Positions 15,868 through 23,283 of a stretch of DNA of 34,224 nucleotides are shown here, piece after piece. This DNA is from Gemmatimonadota bacterium (GTDB lineage Bacteria; Gemmatimonadota; Gemmatimonadetes; Gemmatimonadales; GWC2-71-9). Position 1 is the first letter of the stretch, and each line of letters opens with the position of its first letter. The translations under genes and the position numbers were made by a program. The notes under the pieces were generated by a model. The model saw only the letters and a program-made list of their open reading frames with translations. It was not told where the DNA came from and did no database searches. The DNA is taken from the NCBI GenBank assembly GCA_020351775.1, contig CP070666.1:4503022-4537245 (forward strand), given 5' to 3'.

Positions 15868-16715
15868 TGGCTGAGGGCCTGCAGGGCCACCCCGGCGGAT
15901 CGCTTGTCGATCGCGCCTTGGAGTACCTGACGACGGGTCCTGCCGATAGCACGACGTTGGCCCGCGAAGCCCTGGGTCTTCGGCACGGGCCTCCGGTGGT
16001 GGCCGACCGGGTTGCAGTTGCACTCCTGGGCGCGGATCCACGGGTGCGTCGGCTGGGAGACGGCCGCTGGGCTTTGGCGCAACTCTCGTTGGGTTCGCCC
16101 AAGCTGAGCGATTGTGCCTTTGCCGTGGTTGACGTGGAGACCACCGGTAACAGTGCGGGCCGCGGCGACAAGATCGTCGAGATCGCGATTGCAGCGGTTA
16201 CCGGCTGCCGGATCGAGCTACTCTACCATTCGCTGGTCAACCCCGAGCGCCCGATTCCCCATTTCACGGCGGCACTCACCCGGATCACGTCGGCGATGGT
16301 GCAGGATCAACCGACGTTCGGGGAGATCGCTGACGACGTGATGGCTGCATTGGCAGGCCGGGTTTTCGTGGCCCACAATGCGCGGTTCGATTGGCTGTTC
16401 GTCGGGCGCGAAATGCGCTCGGCTAGGGACCTGGTGCTGCATGGTCCGCGACTGTGTACTGTCGACCTGACCCGTCGCCTCGTGCCCGGACTGCGCTCAC
16501 GCTCGCTCGATAGTGTGGCCAACTACTTTGGCGTGGAGATAACCGATCGCCATAGGGCTGCAGGAGACGCGCTGGCGACCGCCCGCGTGCTTCGGCGATT
16601 GCTCGAGTTGGCCGGGGAACGCGGAGCGCGGACGCTCGACGATCTGCGAACACTGGGACGCGGCTCACGCAAGCGGAAGCGCAGTGCACTACCCCGATCG
16701 ATGGACGACCTATGA
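15867..16715 (+). CDS. DEDDh 3'-5' exonuclease (DnaQ/epsilon-like) with N-terminal helical domain
   Basis: A 282-residue protein. The C-terminal part (about 85-260) is a DnaQ-type exonuclease with ExoI FAVVDVETTG, ExoII VAHNARFDWLF and ExoIII HRAAGDALATARVL, so all four acidic residues and the catalytic His are present. The first 75 residues, ending in VRRLGDGRWALAQ, look like a small winged-helix domain and not part of the nuclease. It could be a proofreading or repair nuclease; the replicative epsilon cannot be told from a paralogue here. The ATG overlaps the stop of the arcA relic by one base, and the stop overlaps the MBL gene (ATGA). Confidence 0.92.
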   Translation: MAEGLQGHPGGSLVDRALEYLTTGPADSTTLAREALGLRHGPPVVADRVAVALLGADPRVRRLGDGRWALAQLSLGSPKLSDCAFAVVDVETTGNSAGRGDKIVEIAIAAVTGCRIELLYHSLVNPERPIPHFTAALTRITSAMVQDQPTFGEIADDVMAALAGRVFVAHNARFDWLFVGREMRSARDLVLHGPRLCTVDLTRRLVPGLRSRSLDSVANYFGVEITDRHRAAGDALATARVLRRLLELAGERGARTLDDLRTLGRGSRKRKRSALPRSMDDL

Positions 16716-17587
16716 CGCTGGTGACCACGTTCGCCGTGGGAAAGCTCAGGTGCCACACGCTCGAGGCAGGGTGCCAAAGGCTGGACGGAGGGGCCATGTT
16801 CGGGGTGGTTCCCAAGCCCCTTTGGGAGCGACGCATCGCGGCCGACGAGCGCAACCGTATCCAGCTCGCGCTGCGCTGCCTCCTGGTGGAGCACATCGCT
16901 GGTCCGGTTCTCATCGATACCGGAGTCGGCAACAAGGAGACGGCCAAGTTCATTGACATCTACGGCGTCGAAAACGACGGGCAAGATGGTCCCACTCAAC
17001 TGGAAGACGCCCTGCGACGGGTGGGATTCCGGCCGGAGGACGTCGTCTACGTAGTTAACACGCATCTGCATTTCGATCATGCGGGTGGGAACACCTGGGT
17101 GGAGCGGGGGGCAGAAGGCCGGGAACCGCGGCTTTCGTTCCCCAATGCCACATATGTGGTCCAGAGTGGAGAGCTGAAGTTCGGCCGGCATCTCAACGAG
17201 CGCACCGCAGCCAGCTATCTGGCCCACAATTTCGAACCGGTCGCCGAGGCAGGGAAATGGGAAACCGTGACCGGAGAGGTGGAACTACTGCCCGGCATTC
17301 GGCTGCTGCCGACACCGGGTCACGTGCCACATCACCAGTCGGTGCTGATCAGTGATGCTGATGAGACAGCCTGCTTCCTGGGTGATTTGGTCCCGACCGC
17401 GGCCCACGTTCCACTGCCTTGGATAATGGGCTACGACCTGGAACCGCTGGTGACGCTGGAGAGCAAGAGACAGCTACTCGGCCGCGCCGCGACCGAGGGC
17501 TGGACCATGATATTCGAGCACGATCCCGAGGTAGCGCTGGGGCGCATATCCAGAGACCAGAAATCGTACTTCTGCGAGCCGGTGTGA
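16712..17587 (+). CDS. Metallo-beta-lactamase-fold hydrolase
   Basis: A 291-residue MBL-fold enzyme. The zinc ligands are seen in NTHLHFDHAGGN (HxHxDH, about residues 116-122), TPGHVPHHQSVLI, the bridging Asp in CFLGDLVPTAAH, and a final His in IFEHDPEV. The N-terminal half has RCLLVEHIAGPVLIDTGVGNKE, as in the AHL-lactonase/MlhB-like branch. The substrate cannot be predicted, since this branch includes lactonases, esterases and many unknowns. It overlaps the exonuclease stop by 4 nt and ends the rex transcription unit; a repeat array begins 9 nt after its stop. Confidence 0.92.
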   Translation: MTLVTTFAVGKLRCHTLEAGCQRLDGGAMFGVVPKPLWERRIAADERNRIQLALRCLLVEHIAGPVLIDTGVGNKETAKFIDIYGVENDGQDGPTQLEDALRRVGFRPEDVVYVVNTHLHFDHAGGNTWVERGAEGREPRLSFPNATYVVQSGELKFGRHLNERTAASYLAHNFEPVAEAGKWETVTGEVELLPGIRLLPTPGHVPHHQSVLISDADETACFLGDLVPTAAHVPLPWIMGYDLEPLVTLESKRQLLGRAATEGWTMIFEHDPEVALGRISRDQKSYFCEPV

Positions 17588-17596
17588 TGCCGGGGG

Positions 17597-17644
17597 CCGG
17601 GTATCCCGGTAGCCCGGTTTCCCGGCAACCCGGTGTGCCGGCGG
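17597..17644 (+). repeat. 8-nt tandem repeat (CCCGGTNN type)
   Basis: Six consecutive 8-nt units: CCGGGTAT, then CCCGGTAG, CCCGGTTT, CCCGGCAA, CCCGGTGT, then GCCGGCGG. The core CCCGGT is fixed while the last two bases vary freely. It begins 9 nt after the MBL gene. The same family, in reverse orientation, lies just before xseB. Confidence 0.8.
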
Positions 17645-17702
17645 AACGCCTATGGCGCCGGACCCGTTCTCCAGACAGATGCGTCGGTCCTGATGATCAT
17701 AT

Positions 17703-17737
17703 GCAGCCCGCACCCCGCTCCCCGTGCCCATTCCCTG
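17703..17737 (-). repeat. 7-nt tandem repeat (C-strand form of GGGGAGC) abutting the infC promoter
   Basis: Five units on the + strand: GCAGCCC, GCACCCC, GCTCCCC, GTGCCCA, TTCCCTG. The array ends at 17737, and the -35 hexamer of the infC promoter starts at the next base. Between this array and the 8-nt array (17645-17702) I see no other element. Confidence 0.7.
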
Positions 17738-17766
17738 TTGACATCGATTCGGGCCCCCGATACCTT
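17738..17766 (+). promoter_or_regulatory. Promoter of the infC-rpmI-rplT-pheST operon
   Basis: A consensus -35 TTGACA (17738-17743) is followed after 17 nt by TACCTT (17761-17766), a fair -10. The predicted start is near 17773, which gives a leader of about 170 nt before infC. This is the best housekeeping-type promoter in the window. Confidence 0.65.
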
Positions 17767-17879
17767 CGTTGGACAATCAGCGAAGCAAGCGCGTAGACGC
17801 TTCACCCTTTAGGCGCCGGCATGACGCCAGGTGTGCCCCAAGGGTCCCAGGATCAAGCGGCGAGGTCTAGCACACGACT

Positions 17880-17912
17880 GCGGACTCCGGAGAACCTGGA
17901 GCCGCTTTTTTT
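17880..17912 (+). terminator. Intrinsic terminator/attenuator upstream of infC
   Basis: The 5' arm GCGGACTCC (17880-17888) pairs with GGAGCCGC (17898-17905) except for one bulged A, leaving a 9-nt loop. It is followed directly by seven T residues (17906-17912). It lies about 110 nt after the predicted transcription start and 30 nt before infC, so it is an attenuator of the operon, not the end of the upstream gene. It is the only clear hairpin-plus-T-run in the window. Confidence 0.8.
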
Positions 17913-17927
17913 GTTGAACACCGTTGG

Positions 17928-17935
17928 AAGGAGGT
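17928..17935 (+). promoter_or_regulatory. Strong Shine-Dalgarno deciding the infC start
   Basis: AAGGAGGT is complementary to the usual 16S rRNA 3' end and stands 7 nt before CTG 17943. No ATG, GTG or TTG in the infC frame lies near it, which is why the CTG start is preferred. Confidence 0.8.
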
Positions 17936-17942
17936 TGCCTCA

Positions 17943-18479
17943 CTGGCCGTTCGCAACGTTCGCAACGACAAAGAGGAGCAGCGCGTCCGGGTTAACGAAC
18001 AGATCCGCATCAGTCCGGTGAGGCTGATCGGCGCTGACGGGGAACAGATCGGGATCGTACCGATCGACGAGGCGCAGCGAGCCGCACGAGAACGAGGTCT
18101 CGACCTCGTGGAAGTCGCTCCCACCGCCCGGCCACCGGTTGTGAAGGTGATGGACTATGGAAAGTACCGGTTCGAGCAGGCCAAGGCGGCACGCGCGGCG
18201 AAGAAGAAACAGCATGTCATCCACTTGAAGGAGGTGAAGTATCGGCCGGGTATCAGCGACCACGACTTCGAGTTCAAGACCCGGCATGCCCGCAGGTTCC
18301 TTCTGGATGGCAACAAGGTGAAGCTGACCATGATGTTTCGTGGTCGGCAGGTGACTCACCCTGAGCTGGGGCAGGAGGTGTTGAATCGCGCCTATGATGA
18401 GCTACAGGATGTCGGCAAGATCGAGACCGAACCGAAGCTCGAGGGGCGCAACATGACGATGGTGCTGGCGCCGAAGTAA
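17943..18479 (+). CDS. infC: Translation initiation factor IF-3, with a CTG start
   Basis: IF-3 binds the 30S subunit, blocks premature 50S joining and checks the start codon. The C-terminal domain (KYRPGISDHDFEFKTRHARRFL, VKLTMMFRGRQVTHPELG) and N-terminal domain (RVNEQIRISPVRLIGADGEQIGIV) are both complete if translation starts at CTG 17943, giving 178 residues, the usual length. A strong Shine-Dalgarno AAGGAGGT (17928-17935) lies 7 nt before that CTG. The first standard start in frame, GTG 18018, would cut off 25 conserved residues. Rare start codons (AUU, AUC, CUG) are a known trait of infC and let IF-3 repress its own translation. It heads the infC-rpmI-rplT-pheS-pheT operon. Confidence 0.93.
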   Translation: MAVRNVRNDKEEQRVRVNEQIRISPVRLIGADGEQIGIVPIDEAQRAARERGLDLVEVAPTARPPVVKVMDYGKYRFEQAKAARAAKKKQHVIHLKEVKYRPGISDHDFEFKTRHARRFLLDGNKVKLTMMFRGRQVTHPELGQEVLNRAYDELQDVGKIETEPKLEGRNMTMVLAPK

Positions 18480-18622
18480 GCGCCAGATCGCCACGCAGCG
18501 AAGCGAGCAGACGCCAGGGCTGATGACTGGCGCGGGAATGGTCGCGAGTGCGCGTAAGGCGAGGAGCTGCGGGATGCGGCGCACCGTGCCTAGATCACAG
18601 TAGGATTTGAGATAACACGACG
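18480..18622 (+). promoter_or_regulatory. Structured infC-rpmI intercistronic region
   Basis: This gap of 143 nt is long for an operon that is otherwise tight. GCGCCAG (18480-18486) can pair with CTGGCGC (18527-18533). The same 3' arm can instead pair with CGCCAG (18512-18517), making a local 6-bp hairpin with a 9-nt loop. The two pairings exclude each other. No good Shine-Dalgarno precedes rpmI. In E. coli the same interval holds the L20 translational operator, so a similar role is plausible here but not shown. Confidence 0.4.
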
Positions 18623-18817
18623 ATGCCGAAACAGAAGACGAATTCCGGTGCGAAGAAGCGATTTCGCTTGACCGCCAAAGGCAAGGTCAGACGCTTCAAG
18701 GCCTACAAGAGCCACATCCTCACCAAGAAGCATCCCAAACGCAAGCGCAACTTGCGTCAGGGGACGCTGATCGCCAGGGCAGATGAGTCCCGCATCAAGG
18801 GACTGTTGCAGGCCTAG
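18623..18817 (+). CDS. rpmI: Large ribosomal subunit protein bL35
   Basis: A 64-residue basic protein with the L35 signature [20 protein letters not shown] at the N-terminus and [18 protein letters not shown] in the middle. The length is exactly typical. It lies between infC and rplT as in most bacteria. Its start lacks a clear Shine-Dalgarno and follows a structured gap, which may reflect translational control by L20. Confidence 0.97.
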   Translation: MPKQKTNSGAKKRFRLTAKGKVRRFKAYKSHILTKKHPKRKRNLRQGTLIARADESRIKGLLQA

Positions 18818-18826
18818 GAGAAGACG

Positions 18827-19180
18827 ATGCCTAAAGTCAAGAGTAACGTCGCGCGCCTCAAGCGCAAGAAGAAGATCATGCAGGCCGCCAGAGGTGCACG
18901 CGGCGGAAGAAGCAAGCTCTATAAGTCTGCCAAAGAGACGGTTGAGCGCGGGTTGCGCTACGCCTATCGCGACCGGCGGCGCAAGAAGCGCGATTTCCGT
19001 CAGCTGTGGATCGTCCGAATCAACGCCGCCGCTCGTTCGCACGATCTGTCGTACAGCAGGTTCATCGCTGGGCTGAAGAAAGCGGGAGTTGAGATCAACC
19101 GCAAACTGCTGGCTGACTTGGCGGTACGTGATCCGGCGGCCTTCGGCGAGCTGGCGGAGGTCGCAAAGAAAAGCCTCTGA
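18827..19180 (+). CDS. rplT: Large ribosomal subunit protein bL20
   Basis: A 117-residue 23S rRNA-binding protein needed early in 50S assembly. [32 protein letters not shown] and [26 protein letters not shown] are classic L20 sequence, with [21 protein letters not shown] at the globular C-terminus. It has a good ribosome-binding site (AGGAGA) 9 nt after rpmI. L20 is the known autoregulator of this operon in several phyla and is therefore the first candidate ligand for the leader and the infC-rpmI gap. Confidence 0.98.
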   Translation: MPKVKSNVARLKRKKKIMQAARGARGGRSKLYKSAKETVERGLRYAYRDRRRKKRDFRQLWIVRINAAARSHDLSYSRFIAGLKKAGVEINRKLLADLAVRDPAAFGELAEVAKKSL

Positions 19181-19197
19181 CCGGGTCGGGATAACCT

Positions 19198-20223
19198 ATG
19201 CCCAATCCGACAGCTATTGAACAACTCGAGGCAGCGCTCACCGCGGTCGATGAGATCGCGACCGCTGACGCAGACAGGCTGACGCAGCTACGCACCGAAC
19301 TGCTGGGTCGCAAGGCTGGTGTGGTGACCAAGGTGTTGCGCTCGCTGCAGGGACTGCCCGCTGCGGAGCGGCGCTCGGTCGGAGCGCGCGCCAACGAAAT
19401 CAAGACCGCTATCGAAGCGGCACTGGACCAGCGCGAAGCTGCCCTCACGGCAGCTGTCGACCAGGCTCGAGAACGAGACCGGTCCATGCCGGGCAGGCCC
19501 AGCTGGCGTGGTGCGGTTCACCCCATCACGGCTGTCGTCGATGAGATCTGCGACATCTTCAGGGAACTCGGGTTCACACGGGTAGTCGGCCCGGAAGCCG
19601 AAACCGAGGCCTACAACTTCACCAAGCTCAACATCGCGCTGGATCACCCCGCGGCCGACATGCAGGATACCTTCTACTTGAGTCCCGGGATCGTGCTCCG
19701 TGCGCACACCTCGCCGATGCAGGCCCGCACGCTCGAGCGATTCAAGCCGCCGGTGCGGATTGTCGTACCGGGACAGGTCTATCGCAGGGATGCATGGGAC
19801 CCATCGCACGCGCCTGTGTTCGAGCAGATCGAGGGACTCGTAGTTGACGAGGGAGTGAGCTTCGTCGACTTCAAGGCAGCGATCGACTTCTTCGTGAGGC
19901 GGTTCTTCGGTGAGGACACCAAGACCAGGTTTCGCCCGTCGTTCTTCCCATTCACCGAGCCATCGGCCGAAGTGGACGCGCAGTGTCACATCTGCAGGGG
20001 CGCCGGTTGTTCGACGTGCAAGTACACGGGTTACCTCGAGATCATGGGCGCCGGTATGGTCCACCCAGCCGTGCTCGATAACTGCGGTATCGATTCGGAG
20101 CTGTATACCGGCTACGCGTTCGGCATGGGCCCGCATCGCATCGCGATGCTGCGATACGGCATTCCAGACATCCGGCTGCTGTTCGAGAACGACATGCGGT
20201 TCTTGAACCAGTTCTTGGAGTAA
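19198..20223 (+). CDS. pheS: Phenylalanine-tRNA ligase alpha subunit
   Basis: A 341-residue catalytic subunit of the alpha2-beta2 PheRS, a class II synthetase. The N-terminal coiled coil (about 1-95) binds tRNA. The catalytic part shows GRPSWRGAVHPITAVVDEI, the family motif AHTSPMQARTL, motif 2 GQVYRRDAWDPSHAPVFEQIEGLVVD, FRPSFFPFTEPSAEVD and motif 3 GYAFGMGPHRIAMLRYGIPDIR. A CxxC pair (CHIC ... CSTC) lies before YTGYLEIMGAGMVHP, as in many bacterial PheS. The ATG lies 17 nt after rplT, and pheT follows 2 nt after its stop. Confidence 0.97.
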   Translation: MPNPTAIEQLEAALTAVDEIATADADRLTQLRTELLGRKAGVVTKVLRSLQGLPAAERRSVGARANEIKTAIEAALDQREAALTAAVDQARERDRSMPGRPSWRGAVHPITAVVDEICDIFRELGFTRVVGPEAETEAYNFTKLNIALDHPAADMQDTFYLSPGIVLRAHTSPMQARTLERFKPPVRIVVPGQVYRRDAWDPSHAPVFEQIEGLVVDEGVSFVDFKAAIDFFVRRFFGEDTKTRFRPSFFPFTEPSAEVDAQCHICRGAGCSTCKYTGYLEIMGAGMVHPAVLDNCGIDSELYTGYAFGMGPHRIAMLRYGIPDIRLLFENDMRFLNQFLE

Positions 20224-20225
20224 TC

Positions 20226-22583
20226 ATGAACGTCTCCATCAACTGGCTCTCGGCCATGCTGGGTCGCTCGATCGATCCGCGCGATGCCGCCAACCGCCTG
20301 GCCATGCTGTGCGTACCGGTGGATTCGGTGGAGCCGCTGTTCGAGGAACTGAACGATGTTGTTGTCGCCACGGTGGAAAGCGTGAAGCGACATCCCGACG
20401 CCGACCGGCTCACAGTATGCCAGGTGAATGACGGATCCACGACAATCGAAGTCGTGTGCGGCGCACCCAACGTGACTGCGGGCAAGAAGTATCCCTATGC
20501 GGCGGTTGGATCAGTGCTGCCCGGTGGGCTCACGCTCACCGCCCGAAAGATCAGGGGCATAGTGTCAAACGGTATGCTCCTGTCCGAGCGCGAGATGCAG
20601 CTGGGAACCGACCACACGGGCATCATGGAGCTGGCAACGGATGCAGCTCCCGGAACCAAGCTCGTCGACGCTCTGAGACTGGCCGACACGAGACTGGAAC
20701 TCGACGTGACCGCGAACCGGCCCGATCTGTTGGGTCACAAGGGCGTGGCGCGGGAGCTGGGCGCATCGCTTGGAGTACCGGCCAAGCTCGAGCCGATCCC
20801 CGACGCGCCGCCCGAGGGCCCGCCGCCGGTGACTAGTAACGGCCCGGCGAAGGTAGGCGGCATCGAGGTCGCAATAGAAGACGTCGAGGGCTGTCCGCGC
20901 TACATGGCGGCCGTAATCCGCGGTGTTAAAGTGGCTCCGTCACCCACTTGGCTGCAGGCGCGGTTACGCAGCGTCGGCGCTCGTCCCATCAACAACGTGG
21001 TCGATGCCACCAACTACATACTGTTCGAGCTGAACCAGCCGTTGCACGCCTTCGATCTCGCCAAGATCCGCGACGCCAGGATCGTCGTGCGAGCGGCACG
21101 GGCAGGCGAACACATGACTACGCTGGACGGCGAGAAGCGTGAGTTCCAGGCAGGCATGACCCTGATCTGTGACGGCAAGGGAGCGACGGCGATCGGCGGT
21201 GTGATGGGAGGTGGGGAATCGGAAGTGTCAGACGAGACCACCGACATATTGCTGGAGTGTGCCTACTTCGATCCGAAGCGCATTCGGGCTACCAGAAAGG
21301 CGTTGAAGCTGACCACCGACGCGTCATATCGCTTCGAGCGGGGCACCGACTTCATGGCGATGCCCGACGTGATGCGGCGGGCGGTGGCTCTGATCCGAGC
21401 GGTTGCCGGCGGAGATGAGCCCGAACCTGCGGTCGACGTGTATCCCAAGCCGGCCAAGAGCCGTACGGTCTTCCTCCGTCCCGATCGGGTGGCCCATGTT
21501 CTCGGAATCAGCGTGGCGAGTGATGTGGCACAGCAGCTACTCACCAGCGTTGGCTTTGTAGTCGCACCCAAGCAGAACCGGCTCGCGGTGCAGGTTCCAG
21601 GCTGGCGGCCCGACGTGACGCGTGAGGTCGATCTGATCGAAGAGGTCGCCCGGCTGCATGGCTACGACCAGTTCCCAACCGAATTGCGGCCCTACCGGCC
21701 CAGCAGTGTTCCCGATGATCCAGTGGAGCCACTGAAGGCGAGAGCGCGCAGGGTACTGACCGGGTTGGGACTGCACGAAGCTCGCTCCGTTTCGCTGGTT
21801 GGAGCAGGAGAGGCCCAAGCCCAAGGCATCGTCAACCCGATGTCTTTGGAGGAAGCATATCTCAGAGAGTCACTGTTGCCGGGACTGGTCAGGTCGGCGC
21901 AGCGCAATTGGTCGGTGCGCGAGCGTGACATCAGGCTGTTTGAAATTGGCGTGGTGTTTCATGAGTCCGGCGCCGGCCGACAGCCCGACGAGACACTGCG
22001 TCTGGCGGGCGTTCTATCGGGTGCCGGCACTCCGCCTCATTGGTCAGCAGCAGGTAAGTCTCAGGATTACGACGAGTGGGATCTCAAATATATCTTTGGT
22101 GAAGCCGTTCGAGTGTGTGGAGCTGAGGGCGAGATAGTGGAGGATGATGCCGGGTGGCTGCTGCGGGACGCTGCAGGAAACACCAGGGGTTGGGCTCGCG
22201 AGCTGCGGGCAGACCAGCCGGCTTGGGCCGCGCCGCTCTACGGATTCGAGCTCGACATTGTCGTGGGCCGTCAGCGAGGAATGCGCTACGAGCCGGTGCC
22301 ATCGACTCCGCCGGTCGAGCGGGATCTCGCGCTCGTGTTGCCGCCGGGCGTGGAGGCCGGAGATGTGGAATCGGTGATTGTCAGTGCCGCCAGCGAGCTG
22401 CTCGAGACGGCTACCGTGTTCGACGAGTATCGGACCTCTGATCTGCTGGGAAGGAGTGTAGCGTGGCGCCTGGTGTTCCGAGCCCGCGATAGGACACTCA
22501 AGGACCGGGAAGTGGACAAGATCGTATCCCGTGTGCTCAAACTACTCAAGGATAAGCTAGGTGTTGAACGCCGACAGGCCTGA
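20226..22583 (+). CDS. pheT: Phenylalanine-tRNA ligase beta subunit
   Basis: A 785-residue subunit with the full domain set. The EMAP-II-like tRNA-binding domain lies at about 40-155 (VVVATVESVKRHPDADRLTVCQV). The B3/B4 editing region lies at about 210-400 (RSVGARPINNVVDATNYILFELNQPLHAFD, then KLTTDASYRFERGTD). The B5 domain is near 415-490 (LIEEVARLHGYDQFP). The catalytic-like domain and the C-terminal anticodon-binding FDX-ACB domain follow (VPSTPPVERDLALVLPPGV, GRSVAWRLVFRARDRTLKDREVDK). The 3' end overlaps the next ORF by 23 nt. Confidence 0.97.
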   Translation: MNVSINWLSAMLGRSIDPRDAANRLAMLCVPVDSVEPLFEELNDVVVATVESVKRHPDADRLTVCQVNDGSTTIEVVCGAPNVTAGKKYPYAAVGSVLPGGLTLTARKIRGIVSNGMLLSEREMQLGTDHTGIMELATDAAPGTKLVDALRLADTRLELDVTANRPDLLGHKGVARELGASLGVPAKLEPIPDAPPEGPPPVTSNGPAKVGGIEVAIEDVEGCPRYMAAVIRGVKVAPSPTWLQARLRSVGARPINNVVDATNYILFELNQPLHAFDLAKIRDARIVVRAARAGEHMTTLDGEKREFQAGMTLICDGKGATAIGGVMGGGESEVSDETTDILLECAYFDPKRIRATRKALKLTTDASYRFERGTDFMAMPDVMRRAVALIRAVAGGDEPEPAVDVYPKPAKSRTVFLRPDRVAHVLGISVASDVAQQLLTSVGFVVAPKQNRLAVQVPGWRPDVTREVDLIEEVARLHGYDQFPTELRPYRPSSVPDDPVEPLKARARRVLTGLGLHEARSVSLVGAGEAQAQGIVNPMSLEEAYLRESLLPGLVRSAQRNWSVRERDIRLFEIGVVFHESGAGRQPDETLRLAGVLSGAGTPPHWSAAGKSQDYDEWDLKYIFGEAVRVCGAEGEIVEDDAGWLLRDAAGNTRGWARELRADQPAWAAPLYGFELDIVVGRQRGMRYEPVPSTPPVERDLALVLPPGVEAGDVESVIVSAASELLETATVFDEYRTSDLLGRSVAWRLVFRARDRTLKDREVDKIVSRVLKLLKDKLGVERRQA

Positions 22584-22857
22584 TTTCCAGGCACTGACAG
22601 AACTCGAACGGGTGCTGCAGCACGTCAAGGACGAGTTGGCTTCCTGGCGACGCCGAGCCCTCACGGCAGAAACACGTCGGGCGGAGATGGGTGTGGATCA
22701 CGACGCAGTAGCGTCACTCGAGCGAATCAGGGAACTGGAGTTGGAGAATGAACGCATCACTGGGCGGCTCCATGCGGCGCGCAACCACGTCGATGATCTG
22801 CTCGCGCGGCTGAAGTTCTTGGAAGAGCAGGTAGTTTCGGAGGACCAGGCTCGATGA
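22561..22857 (+). CDS. Small coiled-coil protein, unknown, upstream of zapA
   Basis: A 98-residue hydrophilic protein that is almost entirely coiled coil (LTELERVLQHVKDELASWRRRALTAE and LERIRELELENERITGRLHAARNHVDDLLARLKFLEEQV). There is no signal peptide and no enzyme motif. The GTG 22561 start overlaps pheT by 23 nt; TTG 22564 is an alternative. The stop overlaps the zapA ATG (ATGA). Its place next to zapA and its size and coiled-coil character recall ZapB, the coiled-coil division protein that binds ZapA. No sequence proof of that is seen. Confidence 0.7.
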   Translation: MLNADRPDFQALTELERVLQHVKDELASWRRRALTAETRRAEMGVDHDAVASLERIRELELENERITGRLHAARNHVDDLLARLKFLEEQVVSEDQAR

Positions 22858-23189
22858 CTGAGAAGAAGACGGTGGTCAAGGTGACGATCGGCAGCGAGGA
22901 ATACACCCTCAAGTCGGATCGTCCGGCGGAGTATACGCGAGCAGTCGCCGAGCATGTGGATCGGGCGCTCAAAGAGATCATTTCTGCGGGCGCGAGAGTC
23001 GAAACGCACAAGGCAGCGATACTGGCAGCTCTAGCTATCACCGATGAGCTTTTCCAGGAACGGCGCGCTGCGCGCGAACTGGCCGACCGGGTCACGAACC
23101 TGGCCACTGACCTGTGTCGGGTCCTCCCGCCGGCTAAACGCACCTCGCGAGCCACCGGCTCGTTTGCCTCCGCGGCTGACGGCAGGTAG
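22854..23189 (+). CDS. zapA: Cell division protein ZapA
   Basis: A 111-residue protein. ZapA binds FtsZ and cross-links protofilaments at mid-cell. The N-terminal globular part has VVKVTIGSEEYTLKSDRPAEYTRAVAEHVDRAL; the following helix AAILAALAITDELFQERRAARELADRV forms the dimeric coiled coil. The C-terminal 25 residues are low-complexity and poorly conserved. Position after pheT and before rny is frequent for zapA in several phyla. The gap of 94 nt after it contains a small AT-rich inverted repeat (CTTATT and AATAAG, 23221-23239) and no clear terminator or promoter. Confidence 0.9.
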   Translation: MTEKKTVVKVTIGSEEYTLKSDRPAEYTRAVAEHVDRALKEIISAGARVETHKAAILAALAITDELFQERRAARELADRVTNLATDLCRVLPPAKRTSRATGSFASAADGR

Positions 23190-23283
23190 TTTGATACTGG
23201 GAGATTAGCTGCCGCTAAATCTTATTGATTGAAAATAAGGCGCCGCACGGGACCACGTTTGCGACGCTGCTGGAGATAGATAC

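Larger units (their letters stand above)
17773..17942 (+). promoter_or_regulatory. Structured leader of the infC operon
   Basis: The leader contains several possible stems. AAGCG (17787-17791) can pair with CGCTT (17798-17802), and GTGTGC with GCACAC (near 17831 and 17870) can close a larger domain. AGCGGC (17856-17861) is the exact complement of GCCGCT (17901-17906), the 3' arm of the terminator. The last pairing would prevent the terminator from forming, so a switch is possible. Bacillus uses such a leader with ribosomal protein L20 as the effector. I cannot tell the effector here. Confidence 0.5.

Noticed and set aside
17821..18021. Leader ORF of 66 codons across the infC attenuator
   Set aside because: It has no good Shine-Dalgarno, runs through the terminator and the infC start in another frame, and shows no run of regulatory codons.
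23190..23283. Small RNA gene or promoter between zapA and rny
   Set aside because: Apart from a 6-bp inverted repeat (23221-23239) there is no convincing promoter spacing, terminator or RNA fold. The gap is only 94 nt.
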